Shown here in pieces: positions 1 to 7,658 of a stretch of 15,375 nt of DNA (position 1 is its first letter; every line of letters begins with the position of its first letter). The translations under genes were made by a program, and so were the position numbers. The DNA is from Synergistaceae bacterium. Lineage in GTDB: Bacteria > Synergistota > Synergistia > Synergistales > Aminobacteriaceae. The notes under the pieces are model-generated. The model did not search any database. It was not told the DNA's origin and saw only the letters and a list, made by a program, of their open reading frames with translations. Location: assembly GCA_012523155.1 (NCBI GenBank), contig JAAYJB010000322.1:1-15375 (forward strand). The letters are read 5' to 3'.

Positions 1-128
1 CGGGAGACAACGCGACATTTGAAGTAGACCTGATCGTGCCCATCGCCATGGACCCGGGTCTTCGTTTTGCGGTGCGTGAGGGCGGCCATACTGTTGGCGC
101 CGGCGTCGTCACCGAGATTCTTGAATAG
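1..128 (+). CDS. tuf: Elongation factor Tu, C-terminal end (partial)
   Basis: Only the last 41 codons (from base 3) and a TAG stop lie inside the window. The translation ends with [20 protein letters not shown] followed by AGVVTEILE, the C-terminal beta-barrel (domain 3) of EF-Tu. EF-Tu is the GTPase that brings aminoacyl-tRNA to the ribosomal A site. The REGGxTVGAGVV stretch is the family hallmark and is intact. The GTPase domain is upstream of the window and cannot be checked. The stop is 20 bases before the rpsJ start and no terminator is visible, so the gene is probably co-transcribed with the S10 block, which extends the str operon into it. The copy identity (tufA or tufB) cannot be told. 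Confidence 0.96.
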   Translation, partial: GDNATFEVDLIVPIAMDPGLRFAVREGGHTVGAGVVTEILE

Positions 129-148
129 CCCCAGAGGGGGAATAGACA
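129..148 (+). promoter_or_regulatory. G/C hairpin containing the rpsJ ribosome-binding site
   Basis: The whole tuf-rpsJ gap is 20 bases. CCCC at 129-132 can pair with GGGG at 136-139 across an AGA loop. The purine run AGAGGGGGA (133-141) is also the only Shine-Dalgarno-like sequence for the GTG start at 149. Translation coming from tuf would melt the stem, so it could couple rpsJ to tuf translation. The pairing is visible; the regulatory role is inference. Confidence 0.4.
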
Positions 149-454
149 GTGGCAAAAAAAATCAGGATCCGGCTCAAGGCCTTCGACCACAGGGTTCTCG
201 ACAGTTCCGCTTCACAGATCGCCGAAACGGCTGACAGAAGCGGCGCCAAGGTATCCGGGCCGATTCCTCTTCCGACCGAGATCAACAAGGTTACAATCCT
301 GAAGTCCCCTCACAAGGACAAGGATGCGCGCGAACAGTTTGAAACCAGGACACATAAGCGCCTCATCGACATCATCGATCCAACGCAGAAGACGATGGAC
401 GCGCTTATGCAGCTGAACCTTCCTTCTGGAGTAGATATCCAGATCAAATTGTAG
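149..454 (+). CDS. rpsJ: 30S ribosomal protein S10
   Basis: S10 (NusE) is a small-subunit head protein; in the family it also pairs with NusB and NusG in antitermination. The 101-residue product has normal length and starts [20 protein letters not shown], the family N terminus. The exposed-loop region follows, and the tail is [18 protein letters not shown]. The start is GTG at 149, supported by the AKKIRIRL alignment; the ribosome-binding site is a G-run inside a small hairpin rather than a clean AGGAGG. It is the first gene of the S10 block and sits just after tuf. No long leader precedes it. Confidence 0.97.
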   Translation: MAKKIRIRLKAFDHRVLDSSASQIAETADRSGAKVSGPIPLPTEINKVTILKSPHKDKDAREQFETRTHKRLIDIIDPTQKTMDALMQLNLPSGVDIQIKL

Positions 455-487
455 GGGAAGCTCTGAGCTGAAAGGAGTTGGAGTGTA

Positions 488-1114
488 ATGAGCATCGGTA
501 TTCTGGGAAAGAAACTCGGAATGGCCCAGATATACAATGAACAGGGCCAGGCGGTTGCCGTCACTATTATCGAGGCGGGGCCATGCCCTGTGGTTGATAT
601 GAAGACGCCGGACAAGGACGGGTACAGTGCCCTTGTTCTCGGATACGGAAAGGTCAACCTGAAGAAGATGAACAAATCCCGGAAAGGACTGTTCGATAAG
701 GCTGAAATAGAGCCCAGGGACACCCTGAGGGAATTTCGGGTCGATACACTTGACGGGTATTCCGTGGGACAGGAAATAGGCGCGTCTCTTTTCTCCGAGG
801 GAGAGTCGGTAAACGTATCCGGCATCAGCAAGGGAAAGGGATTTGCCGGAGTTATGAAAAGGTATCACTTCGGCGGATCGAATTCCAGCCACGGCGCTTC
901 GGTGGTCCATCGCCGGGGCGGTTCAAGCGGTGCAAGCAGCTATCCCGGCCGTGTTTTCAAGGGCAAGAGAATGCCCGGAAGAATGGGCAGCGAGAAAGTA
1001 ACAGTCAAGAATCTCACTGTCGTAGCAGTGGACTCCGACAATAACCTGCTTCTTGTCAAGGGTGCGGTACCCGGCTCGAAAAACAGCCTGGTAACCCTTT
1101 ACAAGAAAGGCTAG
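488..1114 (+). CDS. rplC: 50S ribosomal protein L3
   Basis: L3 is an early large-subunit assembly protein whose long loop reaches towards the peptidyl-transferase centre. The product has 208 residues, normal for bacteria. The N terminus GILGKKLGMAQIY, the GISKGKGFAGVMKR motif (about 112-125) and the loop GRVFKGKRMPGRMG (about 154-167) are all present. The position matching the glutamine that PrmB methylates in E. coli (Q150) is alanine (about 149), so that modification is not expected. An AAAGGAG ribosome-binding site lies at 471-477. A small perfect palindrome (459-469) sits between the rpsJ stop and this site. Confidence 0.97.
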   Translation: MSIGILGKKLGMAQIYNEQGQAVAVTIIEAGPCPVVDMKTPDKDGYSALVLGYGKVNLKKMNKSRKGLFDKAEIEPRDTLREFRVDTLDGYSVGQEIGASLFSEGESVNVSGISKGKGFAGVMKRYHFGGSNSSHGASVVHRRGGSSGASSYPGRVFKGKRMPGRMGSEKVTVKNLTVVAVDSDNNLLLVKGAVPGSKNSLVTLYKKG

Positions 1115-1139
1115 TCGGCAGAGAAGGAGGCCGGAATAA

Positions 1140-1763
1140 ATGCCTACCCTGAAACTCGTATCATTCCAGGGAGAAGAAGTCGGAGAGGTTCAGCTCGCCG
1201 ATGAAGTATTCGCAGCTCCCGTTCATGTGCCCGCCATGCACCAGGTGGTGGTAGCGCAGCTTGCAAACCGCAGGCGCGGCACCCAGTCGGCGAAGACCAG
1301 GGGCGAAGTGAGAGGCGGCGGCAAGAAACCCTGGAGACAGAAAAAGACAGGACGCGCCCGTCACGGGAGTACCCGTTCACCTATCTGGACCGGCGGCGGC
1401 GTAACGCACGCCCCGAAACCCAGGGACTACAGCCAGAAGGTCAACAAGAAAGTCCGCAGGCTCGCCATCCGCAGCGCACTTTCGCTTAAGGTGAGGGACG
1501 ATCTTATGACCGTGGTAAAATCCTTTGATCTCGAGAAGCCTTCCACGAAGGACATGATCACGTTTTTCACCGCGGTCAATGCCCGGAAGCCTCTTATCGT
1601 GCTTCCCGAGGGGAACGACCGTGTCACCAGGTCGGCCCGGAACGTTCCCGGAGCAAAGGTTATCAACATGGGCAACATCAATGTGTACGACCTTCTCAAC
1701 GCGGGAACACTTGTTCTTACACCCGAGGTTGCCGCAAGACTCGAGGAGGTGTATGTCGGATGA
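1140..1763 (+). CDS. rplD: 50S ribosomal protein L4
   Basis: L4 is a large-subunit assembly protein lining the peptide exit tunnel with an extended loop. The 207-residue product shows the Arg/Gly-rich loop at about 44-88 ([20 protein letters not shown], then [20 protein letters not shown]), diagnostic of the family. The globular part ends with the [20 protein letters not shown] segment. In gammaproteobacteria L4 represses its own operon through the S10 leader. No such leader fits upstream of rpsJ here, so that circuit is probably absent. An AGAAGGAGG site (1121-1129) precedes the ATG. The last four bases overlap rplW (ATGA). Confidence 0.97.
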   Translation: MPTLKLVSFQGEEVGEVQLADEVFAAPVHVPAMHQVVVAQLANRRRGTQSAKTRGEVRGGGKKPWRQKKTGRARHGSTRSPIWTGGGVTHAPKPRDYSQKVNKKVRRLAIRSALSLKVRDDLMTVVKSFDLEKPSTKDMITFFTAVNARKPLIVLPEGNDRVTRSARNVPGAKVINMGNINVYDLLNAGTLVLTPEVAARLEEVYVG

Positions 1764-2056
1764 ACCTGATCGCTCACGATATCATCATCCGTCCTATTAT
1801 TACTGAAAAGAGCAGCCGTCTCATGGAGATGAACAAATATACCTTCGAAGTGCACCCTTCCGCGAACAAGATACAGATACGGAAGGCCATAGAGGAGATC
1901 TTCAAGGTTAAAGTCCAGAACGTGAACGTGCTCTCCGTTCACGCCAAGCCGAAGAGAATGGGTGTTTTCCAGGGCAAGACCCGGTCGTGGAAAAAAGCGA
2001 TCGTCAGTCTGGCAGCAGGCGAACGCATCGAGTTCTTCGAAGGCGCGAGCATCTAG
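1760..2056 (+). CDS. rplW: 50S ribosomal protein L23
   Basis: L23 sits at the exit of the peptide tunnel and is the docking site for trigger factor and SRP. The 98-residue product has the family motifs [12 protein letters not shown] (N-terminal) and [20 protein letters not shown], then a basic hairpin [20 protein letters not shown]. The glutamate in ITEKS (E16) matches the conserved trigger-factor contact region. The start ATG overlaps the rplD stop as ATGA, and its ribosome-binding site (GAGGAGGT, about 1743-1750) lies in the rplD 3' end, so the two are probably translationally coupled. Confidence 0.97.
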   Translation: MNLIAHDIIIRPIITEKSSRLMEMNKYTFEVHPSANKIQIRKAIEEIFKVKVQNVNVLSVHAKPKRMGVFQGKTRSWKKAIVSLAAGERIEFFEGASI

Positions 2057-2077
2057 CGGAAGGAGAAGGAATCAGCT

Positions 2078-2905
2078 ATGGCTATAAAACAATTCAAGCC
2101 CTATACTCCCGGCCGCAGGTTCATGACCGTTCAGAAGAACGACGACATAACCAAAAAGGATCCGGAACGCTCTCTTCTCGCCCCTCTTCACAAAAAAGGC
2201 GGAAGGAACAATCGGGGAAGAATTACAATGCGTCACAGGGGCGGAGGCGCCCAAAGGCTTTACAGGGTGATCGACTTTAAAAGAAACAAGCTTTCGGTTC
2301 CTGGAAAAGTGGCGGCTATTGAATACGATCCCAACAGAAATGCCCGAATTGCACTGATCCATTACCTGGACGGCGAGAAACGTTATATCCTTGCCCCCAA
2401 GGATGTAAAGGTCGGGGATACGATCGTCGCGGGACCGGAGTCTGACATCAGGCCGGGTAATGCTCTGAAGCTGAAAGATATTCCCGTGGGTACCATGGTC
2501 CACAACCTGGAGCTCGAACCCGGAAGAGGCGGGAAACTTGTCCGCGCTGCGGGAACCTCCGCACAGCTCATGGCCAAGGAAGGCAAATATGCCTATGTCC
2601 GTATGCCGAGCGGAGAGCTTCGTCTCATCCTCCAGGAGTGCATGGCCACTGTGGGACAGATCGGGAACGAAGACTACGAGAACGTTTCGCTGGGCAAGGC
2701 CGGAAAAACCCGTTGGCTGGGCAGGCGACCGATGGTCCGCGGCATGGTCATGAACCCTGTAGACCATCCCATGGGCGGCGGAGAGGGACGGAGCAAGTCC
2801 CACAAGCACCCGGTTTCGCCCTGGGGAACCCCTGCAAAGGGATACCGTACCCGGAAGAACAAGCCGTCCGATAGACTTATCGTCCGGCGCCGTTACGAGA
2901 AGTAA
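2078..2905 (+). CDS. rplB: 50S ribosomal protein L2
   Basis: L2 is one of the most conserved ribosomal proteins and is needed for subunit association and the peptidyl-transferase core. The 275-residue product has the N-terminal OB-fold region ([20 protein letters not shown] near 48-67), an SH3-like domain, and the C-terminal signature [19 protein letters not shown] (about 220-238). H230 corresponds to the essential E. coli H229. The basic tail [20 protein letters not shown] is typical. The start has a GGAAGGAGAAGGA purine run upstream. It lies 21 bases after rplW within the S10 block. Confidence 0.98.
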   Translation: MAIKQFKPYTPGRRFMTVQKNDDITKKDPERSLLAPLHKKGGRNNRGRITMRHRGGGAQRLYRVIDFKRNKLSVPGKVAAIEYDPNRNARIALIHYLDGEKRYILAPKDVKVGDTIVAGPESDIRPGNALKLKDIPVGTMVHNLELEPGRGGKLVRAAGTSAQLMAKEGKYAYVRMPSGELRLILQECMATVGQIGNEDYENVSLGKAGKTRWLGRRPMVRGMVMNPVDHPMGGGEGRSKSHKHPVSPWGTPAKGYRTRKNKPSDRLIVRRRYEK

Positions 2906-2917
2906 GGAGGGACTGAG

Positions 2918-3199
2918 ATGGCTCGTTCCAGAAAGAAGGGGCCCTTTGTGGACCAGAAACTGCTCCGCAAGGTGGAGGACATGAACGAAGGGACCTCGAA
3001 GAAAGTGCTCAAGACATGGTCCCGAAGGTCCACCATCGTGCCTGCAATGATCGGACACACGATCGCGGTGCATAACGGCAGGATCCACATCCCCATCTAT
3101 ATAAGCGAAAATATGGTTGGCCACAAGCTTGGGGAATTTGCCCCCACCCGCAAGTTCGGCGGACATGCGGGTCAGGAGCGCTCCTCAAGAGCGAGGTAA
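2918..3199 (+). CDS. rpsS: 30S ribosomal protein S19
   Basis: S19 binds the small-subunit head with S13 and contacts the A-site tRNA region. The 93-residue product shows the family pattern: [20 protein letters not shown] at the N terminus, [20 protein letters not shown] in the middle, and [18 protein letters not shown] near the end. A TAAGGAGGG site, beginning in the rplB stop, sits at 2903-2911. The gap to rplB is 12 bases and to rplV about 12 bases, so it is a tightly packed member of the operon. Nothing unusual is seen. Confidence 0.98.
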   Translation: MARSRKKGPFVDQKLLRKVEDMNEGTSKKVLKTWSRRSTIVPAMIGHTIAVHNGRIHIPIYISENMVGHKLGEFAPTRKFGGHAGQERSSRAR

Positions 3200-3211
3200 G
3201 GAGTGATGGTG

Positions 3212-3544
3212 ATGGAAGCGAAAGCCGTTGCCAGGCAGGTACGGGTTTCACCGATAAAGGTTCGTCGGGTGCTGGCTCTCATCCGCGGGAAGAAAGTAGG
3301 GGACGCCTTGGTGGCTCTCCAGTACAGTCCGCAGAAATCCGCCAAACTCGTCAGCAAAGTGTTGCAGAGTGCCGTTGCCAATGCCGAGCACAATTTCGGG
3401 ATGGATACGGACAAACTGCGGGTAATAGCAGCTACGGCGGATCAGGGGCCGAAGATGAAGCGTTTCCGCCCTGTATCAATGGGTAGGGCGCACCCCTACT
3501 ACCACCGTACAAGCCATGTGACTGTCACAGTGGCAGAACGTTAA
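3212..3544 (+). CDS. rplV: 50S ribosomal protein L22
   Basis: L22 lines the peptide exit tunnel; its beta-hairpin loop is a known site of macrolide-resistance changes. The product starts MEAKAVARQVRVSPIKVRRV, the classic L22 N terminus, and ends with the hairpin signature RPVSMGRAHPYYHRTSHVTV. I chose ATG 3212 (110 residues) because the start then matches the family and lies nine bases after the GTAAGGAG site (3195-3202). Four in-frame start codons sit in a row here (GTG 3203, ATG 3206, GTG 3209, ATG 3212), so up to three extra residues are possible. Confidence 0.95.
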   Translation: MEAKAVARQVRVSPIKVRRVLALIRGKKVGDALVALQYSPQKSAKLVSKVLQSAVANAEHNFGMDTDKLRVIAATADQGPKMKRFRPVSMGRAHPYYHRTSHVTVTVAER

Positions 3545-3557
3545 GGAGGGGGAACTC

Positions 3558-4226
3558 GTGGGACAGAAAGTTCACCCAATCGGATTCCGTCTTGGAGTCG
3601 TCAGCGAATGGGAGTCCAAGTGGTTTGCCAGCGGTAAGGATTATGCGAAGAATCTTCACGAGGACATTGCTCTTCGGAAGTACATCGCAAAAAAGTGGGA
3701 GCATGCCGGGATCTCCCGGATCGAGATAGAGCGTGTCGGGCACGTTATTCGTTTTACGATTTGGACCTCCCGGCCTGGTGTAGTGATCGGACGCGGCGGC
3801 GCGGAGATCCAGGTTATGAAGGATGATCTCCAGGCGAAGACCGGCGCCAAGATAATGATCAATGTTCAGGAAATCAAAAACCCTGATGTGGAGGCACAGC
3901 TTGTTGCTGTGGGTGTAGCATCTGCCCTGGAGCGGAGGGTATCCTTCCGCCGGGCCATGAAACAGTCCATCTTCCGTGCAATGAAGGGCGGAGCGAAGGG
4001 CATAAAGATATCGACCGCCGGACGTCTCGGCGGAGCCGAAATCGCCAGGACGGAGTGGTACAACGAGGGACGACTTCCTCTTTCCACCATCAGGGCTGAT
4101 ATCGACTACGGGTTTGCTGAGGCCCGGACAATGTACGGGGTTATCGGAGTCAAGGTCTGGATTTTCAGGGACAAGGCAAATGAACGTCCCGCCCAGGCAC
4201 CCCGGCAGCAGCGAAGAAGGGGGTAG
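3558..4226 (+). CDS. rpsC: 30S ribosomal protein S3
   Basis: S3 lies at the mRNA entry of the small subunit and takes part in the ribosomal helicase activity. The 222-residue product begins GQKVHPIGFRLGV, has a KH domain with the GVVIGRGG loop (about 74-81), and a C-terminal S3 domain containing GAKGIKISTAGRLGGAEIAR and EWYNEGRLPLSTIRADIDYG. The end is basic (QAPRQQRRRG). The start is GTG at 3558, chosen because of the TAAGGAGGGGG site (3542-3552) and the GQKVHP alignment. It begins 13 bases after rplV. Confidence 0.97.
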   Translation: MGQKVHPIGFRLGVVSEWESKWFASGKDYAKNLHEDIALRKYIAKKWEHAGISRIEIERVGHVIRFTIWTSRPGVVIGRGGAEIQVMKDDLQAKTGAKIMINVQEIKNPDVEAQLVAVGVASALERRVSFRRAMKQSIFRAMKGGAKGIKISTAGRLGGAEIARTEWYNEGRLPLSTIRADIDYGFAEARTMYGVIGVKVWIFRDKANERPAQAPRQQRRRG

Positions 4227-4232
4227 CGCATT

Positions 4233-4655
4233 ATGCTTATGCCGAGCAGGGTAAAATACCGCAAGCCGTACCGGCGCCCCCTGAAGGGACGCGCCAAAGG
4301 CGGAGCGACCGTGGCATTCGGAGAGTACGGCCTTCAGAGCCTTGACTGCGCCTGGATCACAGCCCGTCAAATCGAGGCCACCCGTGTGGCGATTTCAAGA
4401 AAGATGAAGAAGGGCGGAAAAATCTGGATACGGATTTTCCCTGACCACCCGTTTACGAAAAAACCCCTTGAAACCCGTATGGGCAAGGGAAAGGGAGCTC
4501 CCGAATTCTGGGTCGCTCCGGTGAAGAGGGGCAGGATCCTTTTTGAGATCGGCGGAGTACCGAAAGAGGTCGTCGAGGAAGCGTTCCGGACAGCCTCTTA
4601 CAAGCTGCCTGTCAAGGTGCGGATTGTCGCCCGAGAAGGTATTGGTGGTGAATGA
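4233..4655 (+). CDS. rplP: 50S ribosomal protein L16
   Basis: L16 helps organise the A-site region of the large subunit. The 140-residue product has the N terminus [20 protein letters not shown] and the conserved [20 protein letters not shown] segment. The [19 protein letters not shown] signature follows; R82 matches the E. coli arginine that can be hydroxylated, though no claim about modification is possible here. The first ATG is preferred over the one two codons later because MLMP is the family start. The ribosome-binding purines (GAAGAAGGGGG) are in the rpsC tail. The stop overlaps the rpmC start (ATGA). Confidence 0.97.
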   Translation: MLMPSRVKYRKPYRRPLKGRAKGGATVAFGEYGLQSLDCAWITARQIEATRVAISRKMKKGGKIWIRIFPDHPFTKKPLETRMGKGKGAPEFWVAPVKRGRILFEIGGVPKEVVEEAFRTASYKLPVKVRIVAREGIGGE

Positions 4656-4873
4656 ACATGGATGCCAAAAATCTGCGCGATCTTACGATCGATGAGCTGA
4701 ACGAGAAACACAGGCAGTACAAGGAGGAACTGTTCAACCTGCGTTTTCAGAACGCAATAGGGCAGCTCCAGAACACAAGCAGGATCAACGCTGTAAAGAA
4801 GACGATCGCCAGGGTACTGACGGTTGTCCGTGAGAAGCAGATGGCCGGCGAGCAGTCTGCCGGAAGGAGGTAG
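4652..4873 (+). CDS. rpmC: 50S ribosomal protein L29
   Basis: L29 is a small helical-hairpin protein near the tunnel exit, next to L23. The 73-residue product has the family core [20 protein letters not shown] followed by [20 protein letters not shown], then a basic helix and a short tail ending AGRR. The start is uncertain by two codons: ATG 4652 overlaps the rplP stop (coupling), while ATG 4658 gives the more usual [11 protein letters not shown] terminus and better spacing to GGTGGTG (4644-4650). Either way the family call is firm. Confidence 0.95.
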   Translation: MNMDAKNLRDLTIDELNEKHRQYKEELFNLRFQNAIGQLQNTSRINAVKKTIARVLTVVREKQMAGEQSAGRR

Positions 4874-4879
4874 CCCTGA

Positions 4880-5176
4880 ATGGAAGAGCGGAAACCTCAC
4901 CGCAAGGTACGTACGGGAACCGTCGTCAGTGACAAAATGGACAAGACCGTTGTCGTGCGTGTCATGCGGTATGATGAACATCCCCTCTACGGAAAGAGGA
5001 TCGTGCGGGCGCAAAAATATACAGCCCACGATGAGAACAATGAGTGCAGGACCGGAGATCTCGTAACGATTGGTGAGAGCCGGCCCCTGAGCAAGAATAA
5101 AAGATGGACCCTTCTCGAGATCGTACGGCGTGCGCCGGTTTTCGACTCGGTTGAGGAGAACGGCGAGGAGGCATAG
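4880..5176 (+). CDS. rpsQ: 30S ribosomal protein S17
   Basis: S17 is a primary 16S rRNA-binding protein of the small-subunit body with an OB fold. The product has 98 residues. The core motifs are present: [57 protein letters not shown]. It is about ten residues longer than the usual S17 (roughly 84-88) because of an acidic tail after the core ([11 protein letters not shown]). A GGAAGGAGG site (4861-4869) inside the rpmC end precedes the ATG. The gene order rpmC-rpsQ-rplN is the standard one. Confidence 0.96.
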   Translation: MEERKPHRKVRTGTVVSDKMDKTVVVRVMRYDEHPLYGKRIVRAQKYTAHDENNECRTGDLVTIGESRPLSKNKRWTLLEIVRRAPVFDSVEENGEEA

Positions 5177-5179
5177 GCC

Positions 5180-5548
5180 ATGATTCAGCTGACTACGGTC
5201 CTTAATGTGGCTGACAACTCTGGAGCCAAAAAACTCTTCTGTATCCAGGTACTCGGCGGGAGCAAGAGGAGGAGCGGCACGATCGGCGATGTGATTGTTG
5301 CTTCCGTGCGTGAAGCCATACCCAACAGCAATATTGCCAAGGGCTCTGTCGTCAAGGCGGTCATTGTTCGCACAAAGAAGGAAATTCGGAGAGCCGACGG
5401 TTCATACGTGCGGTTCGACGACAACGCAGCTGTCATTATCGACAACAACGGTGACCCAAAGGGAACCCGTATATTCGGGCCGGTGGGACGGGAACTGAGA
5501 GCGAAAAAGTACATGCGCATCCTCTCCCTCGCCCCGGAAGTCGTGTAA
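5180..5548 (+). CDS. rplN: 50S ribosomal protein L14
   Basis: L14 forms part of the subunit interface (bridge B8) and is the docking site of ribosome silencing factor RsfS. The 122-residue product is full length and begins [20 protein letters not shown]. It contains [40 protein letters not shown] and ends [20 protein letters not shown] plus EVV. All are signature stretches. The start is three bases after rpsQ; the ribosome-binding site is GAGGAG (about 5165-5170) in the rpsQ end. Nothing odd is seen. Confidence 0.98.
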   Translation: MIQLTTVLNVADNSGAKKLFCIQVLGGSKRRSGTIGDVIVASVREAIPNSNIAKGSVVKAVIVRTKKEIRRADGSYVRFDDNAAVIIDNNGDPKGTRIFGPVGRELRAKKYMRILSLAPEVV

Positions 5549-5564
5549 CGGAGGTCAATGGACT

Positions 5565-5891
5565 ATGGGCAAAATGAGAATTAAAAAAGGTGACCGGGTC
5601 CGGGTCATCTCCGGAAAAGACAAGGGAAAAGAGGGGAAGGTTCTCCGCTCGATTCCCGATCGGGATCTTTTGGTGATCGAAGGGGTAAACATGGCGACGA
5701 AGCATGTGAAGCCCTCCCAGAAGAACCCAAAGTCCGGCATTGTGAAACAGGAAGGGCCTATTTACGCCAGCAAGGTCATGCTCGTGTGCCCCTCTTGCGG
5801 TGCTGCAACCCGCGTTGGCCGCGGATACCTCGACAGCGGGAAAAAGGTCCGTCTGTGCAAGGCCTGCGGCGAAATCGTGGACCAGGTATAA
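5565..5891 (+). CDS. rplX: 50S ribosomal protein L24, zinc-finger form
   Basis: L24 is an early assembly initiator of the large subunit. The 108-residue product has an N-terminal KOW domain (IKKGDRVRVISGKDKGKEGK) and the GVNMATKHVKPSQKNPKSGI segment. A C-terminal four-cysteine element follows: CPSC (C75, C78) and CKAC (C98, C101), predicted to bind zinc as in many bacterial L24 proteins. The start ATG 5565 is ten bases after GGAGG (5550-5554); a second in-frame ATG at 5574 is too far away. An ATG at 5558 is in another frame. It lies in standard order between rplN and rplE. Confidence 0.97.
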   Translation: MGKMRIKKGDRVRVISGKDKGKEGKVLRSIPDRDLLVIEGVNMATKHVKPSQKNPKSGIVKQEGPIYASKVMLVCPSCGAATRVGRGYLDSGKKVRLCKACGEIVDQV

Positions 5892-5906
5892 GGAGGAGAG
5901 TACGCC

Positions 5907-6449
5907 ATGACCCCTCGTTTTCTCGAGAAATATAAAAACGAAGTCGCAGGCACACTGGCGAAGGAGTTCAGCTACAAGAACTCGATGGAAATTCCCCGCC
6001 TGAAAAAGATCGTGGTGAATATCGGAGCCGGCGAAGCCAAGGTTGACATAAAGTATATGGACGTCGCCATGGCGGAGCTGACAGCCATCACCGGTCAGCG
6101 TCCGCTCCTTAAGAGGGCGAAGAAATCAGTTGCAGGGTTCAAGCTCCGCCAGGGAATGCCTGTTGCATGCACTGTGACCCTTCGGGGTTCCCGCATGTGG
6201 GAGTTTCTCGACCGTCTTGTGAGTCTTGCCCTGCCCAGCATCAAGGACTTCCAGGGCATTTCCCGCAAGGGTTTCGACGGAAGAGGAAACTATAACCTGG
6301 GGCTCAGGGAGCAGCTTATTTTCCCCGAGATCAACTATGACAAGGTGATCCGCCCCAGGGGAATGAACGTGTCGATCGTTACATCCGCGAAAACGGATGA
6401 GGAAGCCTACGCTCTCCTGAGAGAGATGGGCATGCCGTTCAACCGGTAG
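5907..6449 (+). CDS. rplE: 50S ribosomal protein L5
   Basis: L5 binds 5S rRNA and forms the intersubunit bridge with S13, touching P-site tRNA. The 180-residue product contains PRLKKIVVNIGAGEAKVD, TAITGQRPLLKRAKKSVAGF, the GMPVACTVTLRGSRMWEFLD strand and DFQGISRKGFDGRGNYNLGL. It ends ALLREMGMPFNR, the usual C terminus. In E. coli, S8 represses the spc genes by binding near the L5 start. The gap before this gene is only 15 bases and I could not recognise an S8 mimic by eye. A TAAGGAGGAG site lies at 5889-5898. Confidence 0.97.
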   Translation: MTPRFLEKYKNEVAGTLAKEFSYKNSMEIPRLKKIVVNIGAGEAKVDIKYMDVAMAELTAITGQRPLLKRAKKSVAGFKLRQGMPVACTVTLRGSRMWEFLDRLVSLALPSIKDFQGISRKGFDGRGNYNLGLREQLIFPEINYDKVIRPRGMNVSIVTSAKTDEEAYALLREMGMPFNR

Positions 6450-6467
6450 GAAAGGGGGATTTTCGAG

Positions 6468-6653
6468 ATGGCAAGAAAGGCAATGAAATTCAAAACGACG
6501 CAGCCCCCGAAATTCGCGGTGAGAAAGTATAACAGGTGTCCGCTCTGCGGCCGTGTTCACGGATACATGAGACGTTTCAACATGTGCCGCTGCTGCTTCA
6601 GAAAGCTCGCACGCGAGGGAAAAATCCCCGGCGTGGTCAAATCGAGCTGGTAG
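6468..6653 (+). CDS. rpsN: 30S ribosomal protein S14, zinc type (type Z)
   Basis: S14 is a late-binding protein of the small-subunit head. This is the short zinc form: 61 residues with CPLC (C24, C27) and CRCC (C40, C43, plus an extra C42), where the four standard cysteines hold zinc. The flanks [20 protein letters not shown] and [18 protein letters not shown] are typical. The long zinc-free form (about 100 residues) is not present here; whether a paralogue exists elsewhere cannot be seen. The ribosome-binding site is AGGAAAGGGGGA (6448-6459). It sits between rplE and rpsH, as in Gram-positive-type spc operons. Confidence 0.98.
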   Translation: MARKAMKFKTTQPPKFAVRKYNRCPLCGRVHGYMRRFNMCRCCFRKLAREGKIPGVVKSSW

Positions 6654-6681
6654 CGGTGTGGACTGAAGGGGGTTACGAGGA

Positions 6682-7086
6682 ATGTACGTCACCGATCCGA
6701 TAGCGGATATGCTTGCGCGCATAAGAAATGCAAACATGGTGTACCATGAGAGCGTAGATGTGCCCTCGAGCAAAATGAAGATGGAAATAGCGAGGATTTT
6801 GAAAGAGTCAGGCTATATTAAAAATTTCAAGGTCGTCAATGACCCGAAGAAACCCTACAGCACTATCCGGCTGTTCCTCTCCTACGGACCGAACAAAGAG
6901 AGGGTCATCCAGGGGCTTCGCAGGATCAGCAAGCCGGGCAGAAGGATCTACGTAGGGCATACGGACCTTCCCAAGGTTATGGGAGGCCTGGGAATCGCGG
7001 TCATCTCGACTTCCAGGGGACTGAAGACGGATACCGAGGCAACACAGCTCGGTATCGGCGGCGAAGTTCTCTGCTATGTCTGGTAA
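6682..7086 (+). CDS. rpsH: 30S ribosomal protein S8
   Basis: S8 is a central 16S rRNA-binding assembly protein and, in E. coli, the repressor of the spc operon. The 134-residue product starts [20 protein letters not shown], has [20 protein letters not shown] and ends with the C-terminal signature [20 protein letters not shown] plus VW. The start is supported by AAGGGGG at 6666-6672, nine bases upstream. The 28-base gap after rpsN is one of the wider ones in the block and holds only the ribosome-binding region. Confidence 0.98.
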   Translation: MYVTDPIADMLARIRNANMVYHESVDVPSSKMKMEIARILKESGYIKNFKVVNDPKKPYSTIRLFLSYGPNKERVIQGLRRISKPGRRIYVGHTDLPKVMGGLGIAVISTSRGLKTDTEATQLGIGGEVLCYVW

Positions 7087-7102
7087 AGTGGGGGTGCGCT
7101 AG

Positions 7103-7642
7103 ATGTCTCGAATTGGACGCAAGACTATCCCCCTGGGAACCGGAGTTTCGGTCACGGTCCAGGATGGGGAAGTTGCCGTAAAGGGTCCCAAGGGCAGGCT
7201 TTCGACTCCCATGGTACCGGGAATCGACGTTGAAGTTGAAAAAGATCATATTACTGTCACCCGCCGGGACGAGGAGAAGCAGACCAAGTCATGGCACGGG
7301 ATGATGAGAGCGCTCATTGCGAACATGGTGACGGGGGTCACAACAGGGTTCAAAAAGGACCTTGAAATTGTCGGAATAGGATACCGTGCCCAGATGCAGG
7401 GGAAAAAGCTCATTCTGAACCTGGGATATTCCAATCCGGTGGAATATGAGGCTCCAGCAGGCGTTGACATTGCTACCGACGGGCCTACCAAGCTTTCCGT
7501 CCAGGGAATCGACAAGCAGGCTGTCGGCCAGGTTGCGGCTATCATTCGCGGGTTCCGCGCTCCCGAACCCTACCAGGGCAAAGGGATACGGTATGCCGGT
7601 GAGCGGATCATCCGCAAGGCCGGTAAAACCGGTGCGAAGTAA
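7103..7642 (+). CDS. rplF: 50S ribosomal protein L6
   Basis: L6 lies near the GTPase-associated region and sarcin-ricin loop. It has two repeated alpha/beta domains. The 179-residue product starts MSRIGRKTIPLGTGVSVTVQ, contains VAVKGPKGRLS and the domain-2 stretch KKLILNLGYSNPVEYEAP, and ends with the signature PEPYQGKGIRYAGERIIRK. The ribosome-binding region is a G-run (GTGGGGGTG, 7088-7096) rather than AGGAGG, weaker-looking than its neighbours. The gap to rpsH is 16 bases. Confidence 0.97.
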   Translation: MSRIGRKTIPLGTGVSVTVQDGEVAVKGPKGRLSTPMVPGIDVEVEKDHITVTRRDEEKQTKSWHGMMRALIANMVTGVTTGFKKDLEIVGIGYRAQMQGKKLILNLGYSNPVEYEAPAGVDIATDGPTKLSVQGIDKQAVGQVAAIIRGFRAPEPYQGKGIRYAGERIIRKAGKTGAK

Positions 7643-7658
7643 TACGAGGTGAAATGAC

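Noticed and set aside
2072..3166. Long open frame of 364 codons on the minus strand
   Set aside because: It lies wholly antisense to rplB and rpsS, resembles no family I recognise, and is explained by codon bias of the real genes on the + strand.
3525..4370. Open frame of 281 codons on the minus strand
   Set aside because: It is antisense to rpsC and rplP, which are unmistakable; no recognisable motif in the shadow product.
6043..6062. TTGACA sequence within rplE as an internal promoter
   Set aside because: No -10 box at suitable spacing; the TATATG that follows is too close.
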